Positions 27,771 to 36,868 of a stretch of DNA of 64,000 nt are shown here, one piece after another. The DNA lies in NCBI RefSeq assembly GCF_019455385.1, contig NZ_JACOFR010000023.1:1-64000 (forward strand). Reading direction: 5' to 3'. The notes under the pieces were generated by a model. It searched no databases and had not been told where the DNA came from. It worked only from the letters and a program-made list of their open reading frames with translations. Within the stretch, counting starts at the first letter, position 1; each line of letters opens with the position of its first letter. This DNA is from Bradyrhizobium sp. BR 10289 (GTDB taxonomy: Bacteria; Pseudomonadota; Alphaproteobacteria; Rhizobiales; Xanthobacteraceae). The translations under genes and the position numbers were made by a program.

Positions 27771-28094
27771 ATGATCACACCCAACGAATTCTACGTGAAG
27801 CTCGGCGATTCCATCCGACGTCGCCGGGAGGAATTGCGGCTGACCCAGGCCGAGCTTGGCGAAAGTCTCGGCCTGTCGCGCACTTCCGTCACCAATATCG
27901 AGCGGGGGCGCCAGCGCCTGCTGATCGATCAATTCCAGCGCGTCTGCAAGACGCTTGATGTCTCTGCCGACGTGCTGCTTACGGGCGTCAACGAGGACTC
28001 GCGGCCCGTAGTCCGCCCGCCTAGCGAGCTGAAGCGGATGCCGACGGTGACGGCATATCTGGAGCGAACCCTCATCAAAGCGGGTGAACGGTGA
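27771..28094 (+). CDS. XRE-family helix-turn-helix regulator
   Basis: The product is 107 residues. Residues ~10-65 form a Cro/C1-type HTH (RRRREELRLTQAELGESLGL, then SRTSVTNIERGRQR). It overlaps the next gene, an ImmA/IrrE peptidase, by ATGA. This XRE-plus-ImmA pairing is a known design in which the protease inactivates the repressor on a signal. It is divergent from the UBL operon across a short gap with repeated operator-like sequence, so it probably controls it. Confidence 0.85.
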   Translation: MITPNEFYVKLGDSIRRRREELRLTQAELGESLGLSRTSVTNIERGRQRLLIDQFQRVCKTLDVSADVLLTGVNEDSRPVVRPPSELKRMPTVTAYLERTLIKAGER

Positions 28095-28624
28095 GACCGC
28101 TGCGACCGCGGTATAATCGAATCCGCCGCTGCGCGGCGGAGCTCCTGGCTGAGAACGGCATTGAGCGCCCTTCTGTGCCGGTCGAGCGCCTAGCCAAAGC
28201 GGCCGGCGCCGTGATGGAGTATCGCGACTTCAACAACGAAATCTCCGGTCTACTGATCCGTAAGCACCTGATGGTGGTGATCGCCGTCGCCAAGGAGCAG
28301 CCCGAACAACGGCAGCGATTCACGATCGCACATGAGCTAGGCCACCTCCTATTACATGACGGAATTGAGGTCCGCGTGGACAAGCATTTCCGCGTAAACC
28401 TGCGGTCAAGTGAATCGTCAAAAGCCGAGGACGTCGAGGAAATCGAGGCGAACGCCTTTGCTGCCGAACTCTTGATGCCGCGCGACTTCCTGCTGCGCGA
28501 CGCCAAAAAGCTGACGCTCGACATCGAAGACGAGGAGCAGATTGCTGCCCTTGCGCGACGTTACGAAGTAAGCCGACAGGCGATGACGTTCAGGCTGATG
28601 AACCTGTTCGGCGAGAGATCATGA
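28091..28624 (+). CDS. ImmA/IrrE-family metallopeptidase
   Basis: The product is 177 residues. HELGHLLLHDG gives the HExxH zinc site, followed by an EIEANAFAAELLMP helix holding the third ligand, as in ImmA/IrrE proteins. These proteases cleave partner XRE repressors to switch on mobile elements or stress genes. The start overlaps the XRE gene and the end overlaps the following small gene, so the three form a compact operon. Confidence 0.85.
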   Translation: MRPLRPRYNRIRRCAAELLAENGIERPSVPVERLAKAAGAVMEYRDFNNEISGLLIRKHLMVVIAVAKEQPEQRQRFTIAHELGHLLLHDGIEVRVDKHFRVNLRSSESSKAEDVEEIEANAFAAELLMPRDFLLRDAKKLTLDIEDEEQIAALARRYEVSRQAMTFRLMNLFGERS

Positions 28625-28965
28625 TGCTGCGGTTGTTGCGATCGCTGCTGTCGCGTGTTTTCGGAAAGGCGAGCCTGCCTCCTACGCACCAGCCGTCAAG
28701 CGGCCGTTGGACAAGGCCGAGACTAGATGTTCCGCGCTACTCGGGCGCCAGTGAACCTCCCCCGATGCACTGGAAGCCCTGTCATCCGGCGACGGTCAAG
28801 CGCTTCAAGGCGGAATTCGCTTGCCCGAACGGGCATGGCATAGTTCTCAAGGGCCACTCGATCGATGCCGATGGTACCGTGCACCCTAGCGTCGTGTGTC
28901 CCGCTCCCGCTTGCGACTTTCATGATTTCGTTCGTCTTTCGCGCTGGGATGCCGGCCCCGTCTAG
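28621..28965 (+). CDS. Small zinc-ribbon-like protein of unknown function
   Basis: The product is 114 residues. After a basic N-terminal helix and a proline-rich stretch, the C-terminal half contains CPNGHG and, about 26 residues later, CPAPAC. This spacing fits a zinc ribbon with Cys/His ligands. It overlaps the ImmA/IrrE gene by four bases and is therefore likely part of the regulatory operon. No family is recognised. About 190 bases of empty sequence separate it from the tRNA. Confidence 0.55.
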   Translation: MMLRLLRSLLSRVFGKASLPPTHQPSSGRWTRPRLDVPRYSGASEPPPMHWKPCHPATVKRFKAEFACPNGHGIVLKGHSIDADGTVHPSVVCPAPACDFHDFVRLSRWDAGPV

Positions 28966-29153
28966 CTGCAATTTCGGAAGCTGCCACCGTCTTGGCAAAT
29001 ACCGCAAACCTTTGAGCGATTTTTCAGTCGAAAAACCCCGCAACGCGTGGCAAAGATAGGCGGAGAGTGCTCCACCGGGGTGCTCCACCGTCCAGAAACC
29101 GGCGGTTCGAAAAGCTCTTGTTTTTGAAGGACTTCTGCGCTGCTGCCAGACAG

Positions 29154-29243
29154 TGGCGGAGAGAGTGGGATTCGAACCCACGGTACGGTTTCCCGCACAC
29201 ACGCTTTCCAAGCGTGCGCCTTAAGCCACTCGGCCATCTCTCC
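29154..29243 (-). tRNA. tRNA-Ser (anticodon GGA)
   Basis: On the minus strand the 90-nt gene starts GGAGAGA and ends TCTCTCC-G-CCA with encoded CCA. The anticodon stem CACGC/GCGTG encloses loop TTGGAAA, giving anticodon GGA. A long variable arm and the T-loop GGTTCGAATCC confirm a class II serine tRNA. Its 3' end faces the accessory region to the left, as expected when an island has entered at the tRNA 3' end. Confidence 0.95.
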
Positions 29244-29439
29244 GGAGCGCCCTCTCTTGAAGGGGCGCCGGTGATTTTGCAAGGGATCGCGGGGAAATCG
29301 GGTGAATTTTCGGTAAGATGTTGTATTTAAACAATAATATGCAGCGTTGAGGGGCCCTTGGGAAACCATCCGGGACTGAACCGGAGGCGGGTTTGGCGCG
29401 ACGATTCACTCAAGCCCTCCAGACGCGACCGGGGACGCC

Positions 29440-29781
29440 ATGATGATCCGCAAGACGATCGCTACGCTCGGCCTGATTTCCACCCTTGGCTCCGTGGTTG
29501 CCGTGCCTGCCCTGGCCCAGGTCTGCACGCGCCAGGGGGTGGACGTCAGCTGCGACGACGGCCGGCGCGGGATGCTGTCGGGCGATGCGATCCTCTGGCC
29601 GGACGGGACGCGCTCGAGCGTGACCCCGCATCAGAGCGTCATCATCGGCAACAAGAGCTCGGTGCATGTCGGGTCCGGCGTGTTCGTCGGCCAGGGCAAG
29701 GGCATGGTGCCACTGGACGACCCCAACGCGCCGAACAAACGGCAGTGCGCGATATTGGAGGGAGTTTCGTACTGTTATTGA
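29440..29781 (+). CDS. Small secreted protein of unknown function
   Basis: The product is 113 residues. A clear signal peptide is cleaved after PALA-Q (around residue 26). The mature ~87 residues contain four cysteines and GSGVFVGQGKG-like turns. It resembles short conserved exported proteins of bradyrhizobia, but no function is known to me. Two tandem hairpins directly follow the stop. Confidence 0.65.
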   Translation: MMIRKTIATLGLISTLGSVVAVPALAQVCTRQGVDVSCDDGRRGMLSGDAILWPDGTRSSVTPHQSVIIGNKSSVHVGSGVFVGQGKGMVPLDDPNAPNKRQCAILEGVSYCY

Positions 29782-29821
29782 GGGCAGTCGACGCTGCCCT
29801 CGCCCCGCTTCCGGGGCGAGG
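29781..29821. terminator. Two adjacent hairpins between convergent genes
   Basis: AGGGCAG/CTGCCCT (29781-29800) is followed by a 9-bp stem CCTCGCCCC/GGGGCGAGG with a 6-nt loop (29798-29821). They overlap by three bases and could be alternatives. They lie between the plus-strand secreted-protein gene and minus-strand otsA, so a bidirectional terminator is likely. Confidence 0.6.
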
Positions 29822-29831
29822 CGAAGAAAAT

Positions 29832-31295
29832 CTAGATCAACCTCACGCCCGAGATCGCCGATTTCAGCCAGCGCAGCGCCTGCGGCGGCTGGGCCGCGAG
29901 CGGGGCGACGGCGGCCTTCTCGGTCCGGCACTTTTCGAGCTCGGCGACGAAATCGGCCGACCATTGCTGGATGGTATGGCCGCGCAGCTTCTTCATCATC
30001 GCCTCCCAGCGCATCTTGCGCTCGGTGAGCGGCATCGCGGCGGCGACCGCGATGGCGCGCGCCATGCCGTCGATGTCGTGCGGATTGACCAGTAGCGCGG
30101 TGTCGAGCTCGTTGGCGGCGCCGGCGAACTTCGACAGCACCAGCACGCCGGGATCAGCCGGATTTTGCGCGGCGACATATTCCTTGGCCACGAGGTTCAT
30201 GCCGTCATGCAGCGGCGTCACCACACCGATCTGCGCGGTGCGATAGAGACCTGCGAGCACCGCCTGGCTGAAACCCTTGTTGAGGTAGCGGATCGGGGTC
30301 CAGTCGACCTCGCCATGACGGCCGTTGACGTCGGTGACGAGGCGCGCGACCTCGTTCTGGAGATTGCCATAGGCCTCGATGCCGCCGCGCGAAGGATTGG
30401 CGATCTGAAGCAGCGAAATGCTGCGCGCAAACTGCGGCTGCTCGGTCCAGAGCCGGTCGAACGCGCTGATGCGGTTGACGAGGCCCTTGGAATAATCGAG
30501 CCGGTCGACGCCGATCGCGAGACGTTCGCCGTTGAGGCTGCGGCGTAGGCGCGAGACGTCAGGATGCGACGCGGATTTCGCTGCATAGGCTGCAAACTTC
30601 TCCGCATCGATGCCGATCGGAAACACCTCACAGCGCGTGCGGCCGTGCTGCGAGAGCACCACGCCGTCCTCGATGGTGAGCTCAAGCTCGCTGGCGGCAT
30701 AGCCGAGAAAGTTCTGGCAATCCTCCTCGGTCTGGAAACCGAGCAGGTCGTAGGCCAGCATCGCAGTGATCAGCTCGCGGTGATTAGGCACGCCCTGCAT
30801 CACCGCGGCAACCGGCCACGGCGTGTGCAGGAAGAAGCCGATGGGATCGTCGACGCCGAGATCGCGCAGCTCCGCGCCGAGCGCGAGGAAATGATAATCC
30901 TGCACCCAGAACGCGGTCTGCGGTTTGCGGAAACGCATCAAGGCACGCGCCATGAAGGCGTTGACCTCGCGATAGCTGACATAATCGTCGCGCGAGACGC
31001 GGATCAGATCGCTGCGCGAATGCAGCGCCGGCCACAGTGCCGAATTGGCAAAGCCTTCGTAATAGCCTCCGTAATGCGCCGCCGGCAGATCCAGCGTCGC
31101 AATCGCGCCCGAGCCCAGCGCCTCGATCTCGGCAAACGGTTCCTTCTGATGTCCGTCACGCACCCGGCCGGAGGACCCCACCCAGATGGCGCCCGAATGC
31201 TCGACGACCGGCAGCAATGCCGCAGCCAACCCGCCGGTCATGGGCTCGTTGGGTTTACCGCGCGCAACTCGATTTGAAACGACGACTAAGTTCAC
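29832..31295 (-). CDS. otsA: Trehalose-6-phosphate synthase
   Basis: The product is 487 residues, a GT-B fold glycosyltransferase family 20 enzyme that joins UDP-glucose (or a related donor) to glucose-6-phosphate. Visible blocks include the N-terminal VVVSNRVARG, GGLAAAL loop, WVQDYHFLALGAELR, a GFFLHTPWP segment, GVDRLDYSKGL, and the C-terminal HDGMNLVAKEY. The GTG at 31295 is chosen because AGGAGGGG lies 7 bases upstream; the in-frame ATG at 31316 overlaps that ribosome site. With otsB upstream on the same strand it forms the OtsBA trehalose pathway for osmotic and desiccation stress. Confidence 0.93.
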   Translation of the reverse strand: MNLVVVSNRVARGKPNEPMTGGLAAALLPVVEHSGAIWVGSSGRVRDGHQKEPFAEIEALGSGAIATLDLPAAHYGGYYEGFANSALWPALHSRSDLIRVSRDDYVSYREVNAFMARALMRFRKPQTAFWVQDYHFLALGAELRDLGVDDPIGFFLHTPWPVAAVMQGVPNHRELITAMLAYDLLGFQTEEDCQNFLGYAASELELTIEDGVVLSQHGRTRCEVFPIGIDAEKFAAYAAKSASHPDVSRLRRSLNGERLAIGVDRLDYSKGLVNRISAFDRLWTEQPQFARSISLLQIANPSRGGIEAYGNLQNEVARLVTDVNGRHGEVDWTPIRYLNKGFSQAVLAGLYRTAQIGVVTPLHDGMNLVAKEYVAAQNPADPGVLVLSKFAGAANELDTALLVNPHDIDGMARAIAVAAAMPLTERKMRWEAMMKKLRGHTIQQWSADFVAELEKCRTEKAAVAPLAAQPPQALRWLKSAISGVRLI

Positions 31296-31531
31296 AGGTC
31301 GTCCCCTCCTGTTCATTCCACCCCGTTTAACTGCCGTTCATCAATATGGTTCCTGTCATCATTTCTTCGGATTGAAACCAAAATCGGGCGCGCGCGTTGG
31401 AACCAGTTTCCTTGAAGGGAACCCGGCGATTTCATTGAAGAAGAGAATTTTTCGAGGCTGATTCACGCGGCATGAATGGCAAGCGCAATGGAACTGCGCA
31501 TGCCACAACATGGCGACGAAGTGGCGATGCC

Positions 31532-32353
31532 TTACTTCAACCTTGTGTCGTCGAGCAGGCGCGCGAGGAACGCACGCACATCACTCGGCGTATCGAAGTG
31601 ACCATCGACGCCCATGGCACGGCGGCCGACCGAGAAGGCCAGCCCGTCCATGTCCGGCATGATCGCAAACACGGTCTCATCCGTCACGTCGTCGCCGATG
31701 AAGATCGGACGGCGCCCCTTGAACGGCTCGTGCTTCATCAGCTCGCGCACACCGGTTGCCTTGGTGAAACCGGAATGCTTGATCTCGCAGACGAACTTGC
31801 CAGGCAGCACCTCGATCGGCGCATTGGGCAGATCGGCCCGGATCAGCGAGACGGCTTCGTAGATCGCCTTCTCGGCTTGCGGTGCAAGGCGATAATGCAG
31901 CGCCAGCGAATAGCCCTTGTCCTCGAGCAGAATGCCGGGGCTCAGCTTTGCGATCGCAGCCAGGCGCCGCTTCAGCTCCTTGTCCAGCGGCGGCGCATGC
32001 ACGTCCTCGGCTTCGTTGCTTACGGACAGTCGCATCTCCGCACCATGGCCCGCGACCGCACGAAACACGTCGGGCGCGAAGATCAAGTCGATGTCATTGA
32101 GCGAACGCCCACTGACCATCGCCAGCGCGCCGGAGGTGCGCTCCACCAGCCGGTTCAGCGTTTCCGACAGGCCCGGCGGGACCCATACCTCGCGCGGCGT
32201 CGGCATCAGATCGAGCAAAGTGCCGTCGATGTCGAGCAGGATCGCAGTCTCGCCCAGATGCGGGACCAGCGCATGCGGCACCGGCACGGCTTCAGGCTTT
32301 TCATTATCGACCATGGTGCGCTTGTGATCCAGTTCGGCAAGTTCCGGTTTCAT
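31532..32353 (-). CDS. otsB: Trehalose-6-phosphate phosphatase
   Basis: The product is 273 residues, a HAD-superfamily phosphatase. The nucleophile motif is LLDIDGTL. VSGR (motif II) and GDDVTDE (motif IV) follow at the expected spacing. ATG 32353 lies 4 bases after the MFS transporter stop, so the two are probably co-transcribed; the longer frame to 32422 overlaps that gene and is rejected. It dephosphorylates the OtsA product to trehalose. The 236 bases to otsA hold no gene. Confidence 0.92.
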   Translation of the reverse strand: MKPELAELDHKRTMVDNEKPEAVPVPHALVPHLGETAILLDIDGTLLDLMPTPREVWVPPGLSETLNRLVERTSGALAMVSGRSLNDIDLIFAPDVFRAVAGHGAEMRLSVSNEAEDVHAPPLDKELKRRLAAIAKLSPGILLEDKGYSLALHYRLAPQAEKAIYEAVSLIRADLPNAPIEVLPGKFVCEIKHSGFTKATGVRELMKHEPFKGRRPIFIGDDVTDETVFAIMPDMDGLAFSVGRRAMGVDGHFDTPSDVRAFLARLLDDTRLK

Positions 32354-32357
32354 CAGT

Positions 32358-33842
32358 CTACTCCATAGAGGCGAGCGGCCGCGCGATTTGTTCGAGCGAT
32401 TTGCGTTCCGCGGAGACGGCATAGCGCCACCCCACGATCGCGGCCGCGATCATCAGGAATGCCCCCAGCAAATAGCCGGCAAACACGCTGGTGCGTGATC
32501 CCGTGTCTATCAGCGCGCCGAACAGCGCGGGACCAATCACGCCGCCGATGCCGGTACCGACCGCGTAGAACACCGCGATCGCCAGCGCGCGGACTTCCAG
32601 GGGAAAGGTCTCGCTGACGGTGAGATAGGCCGCGCTCGCCGCGGGCGAAGCAAAGAAGAAAATCACCATCCAGGCGATGGTCTGCTCGCGTGCGCTAAGC
32701 GCGCCGATCGAGAACAGATAGCCCGACAGCGCCAGTAGCAGGCCCGACACACCATAGGTGAACATGATCATGACACGCCGGCCGAGCGTATCGAACAGAC
32801 GTCCGAGCAGCAATGGCCCAAGGAAATTGCCGGCGGCGAAGGGCAGCAGATACCAGCCGACATGGTCGGCGCTGATGCCGTAGAAATCGGTCAGCACCAG
32901 CGCGAAGGTGAAGAAGATCGCGTTGTAGAAGAACGCCTGCGCGCTCATCAGCACGAGGCCGACCAGTGCGCGCTGGCGATAGGTCGAGAACAGCGTGTGC
33001 ACGACCTCGCGGATCGGCGTGTGATCGCGCATCTTCAGGCGCATCTTGGGGAAGCGGCCGTCGCCTGCATCCTGGTCGTGTCCGATCACCGAGCGCTCGA
33101 TCTCGTCGACGATGGCGTGGGCCTGGTCGGGCCGGCCATGGATCATCAGCCAGCGCGGACTTTCCGGGATCCACATCCGCATCAAGAGCACGACGAGGCC
33201 GATGGTGGCGCCGACCAGATAAGCGAGGCGCCAGCCGAGATCGGGGGCGATGAAGGCGGGATCCAGCAGCACGATCGCCGCGACCGCGCCCATCGCCGCG
33301 CCGATCCAGAAGCTGCCGTTGATGACGAGATCGGTCCAGCCGCGATAGCGCGCCGGCACCAATTCCTGGATGGTCGAGTTGATCGCGGTGTATTCGCCGC
33401 CGATGCCGGCACCGGTGAGGAAACGAAACAGCGCGTAGCTCGCGACATCCCACGACAAGGCGGTCGCGGCTGTCGCAGAGAGATAAAGCGCGAGCGTGAT
33501 GAAGAACAGCTTCTTGCGGCCGATGCGGTCGGTGAGCCAGCCGAAACCGAGCGCGCCGAGCACCGCGCCGGCAAGATAGGCCGAATTCGCGATGCCGAGA
33601 TCGAGGTTGGAAAAATGCAGCGAGGGACTTTGTTTCAGGGCACCGGAGAGTGCGCCGGCGAGCGTCACCTCAAGGCCGTCGAGGATCCAGGTGATGCCGA
33701 GCGCGAGCACGACCCGGGTGTGAAAGCCACTCCACGGCAGCGCGTCGAGGCGCGCGGGAATGCTGGTAGCGACAATGCGATCCGTCGCGACCGCCGGGAT
33801 CGCAGATCCATCATTCAGCGCTCGGCTTTGCTGCAGTTCCAT
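32358..33842 (-). CDS. MFS transporter (sugar-porter-like)
   Basis: The product is 494 residues with about 12 hydrophobic segments. Sugar-porter landmarks are GWLTDRIGRKK in the loop between helices 2 and 3, a FLTGAGIGGEY helix, PESPRWL after helix 6, and a GRLFDTLGRR repeat in the second half. It is the first gene of a unit with otsB and otsA. The substrate is not evident; the location suggests a sugar or osmolyte, but this is inference. Confidence 0.85.
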   Translation of the reverse strand: MELQQSRALNDGSAIPAVATDRIVATSIPARLDALPWSGFHTRVVLALGITWILDGLEVTLAGALSGALKQSPSLHFSNLDLGIANSAYLAGAVLGALGFGWLTDRIGRKKLFFITLALYLSATAATALSWDVASYALFRFLTGAGIGGEYTAINSTIQELVPARYRGWTDLVINGSFWIGAAMGAVAAIVLLDPAFIAPDLGWRLAYLVGATIGLVVLLMRMWIPESPRWLMIHGRPDQAHAIVDEIERSVIGHDQDAGDGRFPKMRLKMRDHTPIREVVHTLFSTYRQRALVGLVLMSAQAFFYNAIFFTFALVLTDFYGISADHVGWYLLPFAAGNFLGPLLLGRLFDTLGRRVMIMFTYGVSGLLLALSGYLFSIGALSAREQTIAWMVIFFFASPAASAAYLTVSETFPLEVRALAIAVFYAVGTGIGGVIGPALFGALIDTGSRTSVFAGYLLGAFLMIAAAIVGWRYAVSAERKSLEQIARPLASME

Positions 33843-33969
33843 CGTGTTGCTGGGTCATGGGTGCGGCATTCCGCCTGCCACCTGCGACAACGTCTGCGGC
33901 AAAGCCGGGTTCCCGTGGGAACGGCGTCGAATGCGGCTCGTTTCCGATGGAGCCGCAAGGAGTTGACGC

Positions 33970-34344
33970 ATGGCTCATGTCAGAAAGACGACACATTCGC
34001 GGAAAGCTGGCGCGCGCAAGAAGACCAGCGCGAGGCGCAGCACCAGCGCGCGCAAGAGCCCGAAGCGCGCGACACCGAAACGCTGGTCACGGCGCGTGAC
34101 GAAGGAGAGCGATGCGCTCGACCTCAAGCAAGGTGTGTTCAAGCTGACCAGCGCCAGGAAGATCGCAGCGTCGCTGAAGCGCTCGGCCGAGCACAGCTCG
34201 CGCCGCAAGACCGGCGCCTATCGCTCGGCGCTATCGATGCTGACCTTCTACATCAACCGCGCCGGCAAGACGCTGCGGAAGACAGAGCGTTCGCGGCTGG
34301 AACGCGCGAAGGTGGAGCTGAAGCGGGTGTTCGGGAGAGAATGA
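33970..34344 (+). CDS. DUF3175 family basic protein
   Basis: The product is 124 residues. The first ~40 residues are a Lys/Arg/Ser-rich tail. The remainder (WSRRVTKESDALDL, then FKLTSARKIAASLKRSAE, and a C-terminal helix) matches the DUF3175 family found widely in rhizobia. The function is unknown; the basic tail suggests nucleic-acid binding. It is divergent from the MFS-otsBA unit. Confidence 0.75.
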   Translation: MAHVRKTTHSRKAGARKKTSARRSTSARKSPKRATPKRWSRRVTKESDALDLKQGVFKLTSARKIAASLKRSAEHSSRRKTGAYRSALSMLTFYINRAGKTLRKTERSRLERAKVELKRVFGRE

Positions 34345-34366
34345 AAGCGTAATCCTTGCTCCGCTG

Positions 34367-34547
34367 TCGTCCCGGACAAGCGCAGCGAAGCGGAGCGCAG
34401 ATCCGGCAACCCCGCGCGAACGCTTGCGTTCGTCGCGATAGCCACAGGGAGCACTTTGGCGAAGATTCGGAGTTGCCTGCGCGCTCCATAACCATGGCCT
34501 GTGGTTATGGGTCCCCGCGTGCACTTGGACGACAGTGGAGAGTAAGG
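34367..34547. repeat. Palindromic intergenic repeat, copy 1
   Basis: It starts with TCGTCCCGGACAAGCGCAGC and a GCAGATCCGG block, and ends with a GGTCCCCG...GGACGAC half. The middle includes a 9-bp hairpin CCATAACCA/TGGTTATGG (34486-34510). The same unit recurs near 36803 and 53067. It is a REP-like mobile or processing element of this genome. Confidence 0.65.
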
Positions 34548-34587
34548 CGACGGCAGAGCGTCTAATCGACAACCGACCCAAGACGCG

Positions 34588-36621
34588 TTACGCCGCCCGG
34601 ATATTCCCCATGAAGCGGTCGAGCTCGGCGCGGAGGCGGGCGCTTTCGGACGACAGCGTCTTGGCCGAGTTCAGCACCTCTTCCGAGGCCGAGCCGGTTT
34701 CGGCCGCGCCGCGGTTGACCTGGCCAATATCGGTGGCTGCGGTCTGGGTGCCCTGGGCGACGGTCTGGACGCTGCGCGCGATTTCCTGCGTCGCGGCGCC
34801 CTGCTGCTCGACGGCGCTGGCGATCGAGGTCGAGATCGACGAGATCTGACCGATGGTGGCGCCGATCTCCTTGATCGCGGCAACCGATTCGGCGGTGGCG
34901 CCCTGCATGCCCGCAATGTGCGAGGAGATCTCGTCGGTCGCCTTGGCGGTCTGGCTCGCCAGCGACTTCACTTCACTCGCGACCACCGCAAAGCCGCGGC
35001 CCGCTTCACCGGCGCGTGCCGCCTCGATGGTGGCGTTCAGCGCCAGCAAATTGGTCTGCTCGGCGATCGCCGTGATCAGCTTGACGACCTCGCCGATCTG
35101 CTGGGCGGCGTGGGAGAGCTTTCCAATGCGGCCGTCGGTTTCCTTGGCCTGCACCACGGCGGCTTCGGCAATGCGGTTGGAATCGCGGACCTGGCGGCCG
35201 ATCTCCTCGACTGAGGCCGAAAGCTCCTCGGTGGCGGTTGCGACCGACTGCATGTTGCTGGAGGCCTGCTCGGAGACGCCGGCAACCTGGCTCGACAGCG
35301 TCTGTGTGGTCTCGGCCGTGCGCGTCAGCGTCGACGCGGCCGATTCGAGCTGCACGGCGGACGCCGACACGTTCGACACGATGGCGCCGACAGCGCTTTC
35401 GAAATCGTCGGCAAAGCGGATCAGCTCGGAGCGGCGGCTTGCGGCCTGCTCCTTGTTCTGGGCTTCGCTGGCAGCCGCATCGCGCTCGGCCTTGGCCACG
35501 GCCTGAACCTTGAATTCTTCCACCGCGCCGGCCATCTCGCCGATCTCGTCCTTGCGGCCGAGACCCGGCAGCACGACGTCGAAATTGCCCGAGGCGAGCT
35601 CGCGCATCGCCTTGCACATCGCGATCATCGGGCGCGAGATGCCGTTGCCGAGCATCAGGGCCAGCGCAGCACCGACGGCAAGACCGCCGAGCGCCAGCAT
35701 CAGCATCAGCCGCTCGGTATCGCCAATGGTGGCGTTGGCGCTGGCTTCGATGCGCTGCTGATCGGCGGTCAGGTCCGAACGCAGATCGCTCGACAGCTTG
35801 AGAATGCCGACCGCCGTCTTGGCCATCTCGCCGTTCGACTTGACGATGACCTTGACGTTCTCGGTCAGCTTCGAGAACGAGGTGCGGTACTGCTTCAGCA
35901 GGTTGCCGATCTCGGTGACGCGATCGGTGATCTTCTGGTCGTTGGCATAGATCGAGACCAGCAGGGTCTCCAGGAACTTGATGCGGGCGATCACGCCGTC
36001 GGCCGTCTTCGGCTCGGGCTTGGCGACGAAGGCGCTGACCGAGGTGGAGACCGCCAGATATTGCGACGTCACGTCCTTGGCGGTGGTCTGCACCGAAGCG
36101 AGCCCGGCGAGCGCGGCGGTATCGGCGAGGTCATCGAACTTGAAGCGGATCTTGTTGCCGACGCTGTTGAGCTCATCCGCCGCGATCTTGTTGTTCTCGC
36201 GCGTCAGCGTGATGATCTCGCTGAACACCTTTGCAAAGCGCTGGAACTCGGCCTCGAGCTTGCCGACCTGCTCGCGGCGGGCCGCGCCCGTCGTCGCGGC
36301 CATCGACTTAGAGATCGCGCCCCTCAAACTCTCTTCGGCGGCCTTGGCCGCGGTTTCGTCATCGGCTGCGCCGGTCAGCGTATAGGCCCGCGCGAGGCCC
36401 TGATAGGCGACCAGCTCGCGATCGACGGTCCGTGCGAGGTCCGCTTCCGAGACGCTGGTCCGGTAGGACGCCACGGCGTCCGCGATTCGCTCGAAGCCGA
36501 AATAGGCGAAGGCCATGCTGACGGCGAGGATGGCCAGCACGGCCACGAAACCGAGGATGATTTTTGCACGAAAACGCAAGGTGAAGAGCTTCGATGTGTT
36601 CGGTTTCGACTTGACGGGCAT
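34588..36621 (-). CDS. Methyl-accepting chemotaxis protein (copy A)
   Basis: The product is about 677 residues. Order: transmembrane helix ~15-37, a helical periplasmic sensor of ~260 residues, a second membrane helix ~310-330, HAMP, then a signalling domain with the conserved hairpin tip (AEQTNLLALNATIEAARAGE). Known role: transmembrane chemoreceptor signalling to CheA/CheW. ATG 36621 is preferred to 36633 because the equivalent ATG is used in the paralogue. The 3' ~910 bases are identical to the next chemoreceptor gene, while the sensor halves differ. Confidence 0.9.
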   Translation of the reverse strand: MPVKSKPNTSKLFTLRFRAKIILGFVAVLAILAVSMAFAYFGFERIADAVASYRTSVSEADLARTVDRELVAYQGLARAYTLTGAADDETAAKAAEESLRGAISKSMAATTGAARREQVGKLEAEFQRFAKVFSEIITLTRENNKIAADELNSVGNKIRFKFDDLADTAALAGLASVQTTAKDVTSQYLAVSTSVSAFVAKPEPKTADGVIARIKFLETLLVSIYANDQKITDRVTEIGNLLKQYRTSFSKLTENVKVIVKSNGEMAKTAVGILKLSSDLRSDLTADQQRIEASANATIGDTERLMLMLALGGLAVGAALALMLGNGISRPMIAMCKAMRELASGNFDVVLPGLGRKDEIGEMAGAVEEFKVQAVAKAERDAAASEAQNKEQAASRRSELIRFADDFESAVGAIVSNVSASAVQLESAASTLTRTAETTQTLSSQVAGVSEQASSNMQSVATATEELSASVEEIGRQVRDSNRIAEAAVVQAKETDGRIGKLSHAAQQIGEVVKLITAIAEQTNLLALNATIEAARAGEAGRGFAVVASEVKSLASQTAKATDEISSHIAGMQGATAESVAAIKEIGATIGQISSISTSIASAVEQQGAATQEIARSVQTVAQGTQTAATDIGQVNRGAAETGSASEEVLNSAKTLSSESARLRAELDRFMGNIRAA

Positions 36622-36802
36622 TCCCCACCCCATTCCATTCGCGGAAAACCAGGCGCAGCCCGGAAGCAGCCCGCTTCCCGGCTCCCGAGCACGGTAAGGG
36701 GCAAAGGATAAGCCACCGTAAATTTATCCCGTCGCAACTTGCGGTTAGGTGACGCGGGAATTGTTAAAGTGGGCTTTCCAGCGCCACTACAAATCCTCCG
36801 CT

Positions 36803-36840
36803 GGCGTCCCGGACAAGCGTCAGCGCCGATCCGGACCACG
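36803..36840. repeat. Palindromic intergenic repeat, half copy 2
   Basis: A shortened version of the element at 34367, containing GCGTCCCGGACAAGCG and GATCCGGACCAC. It lies between the two chemoreceptor genes, a position where it could mark the duplication. Confidence 0.5.
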
Positions 36841-36868
36841 GCGGAGTGTGAAACGGCAGCCGGGCCCC

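Noticed and set aside
32862..34352. A 496-codon plus-strand frame opposite the MFS gene
   Set aside because: The opposite strand encodes a clear 12-helix transporter, and its 3' end overlaps the DUF3175 gene in another frame.
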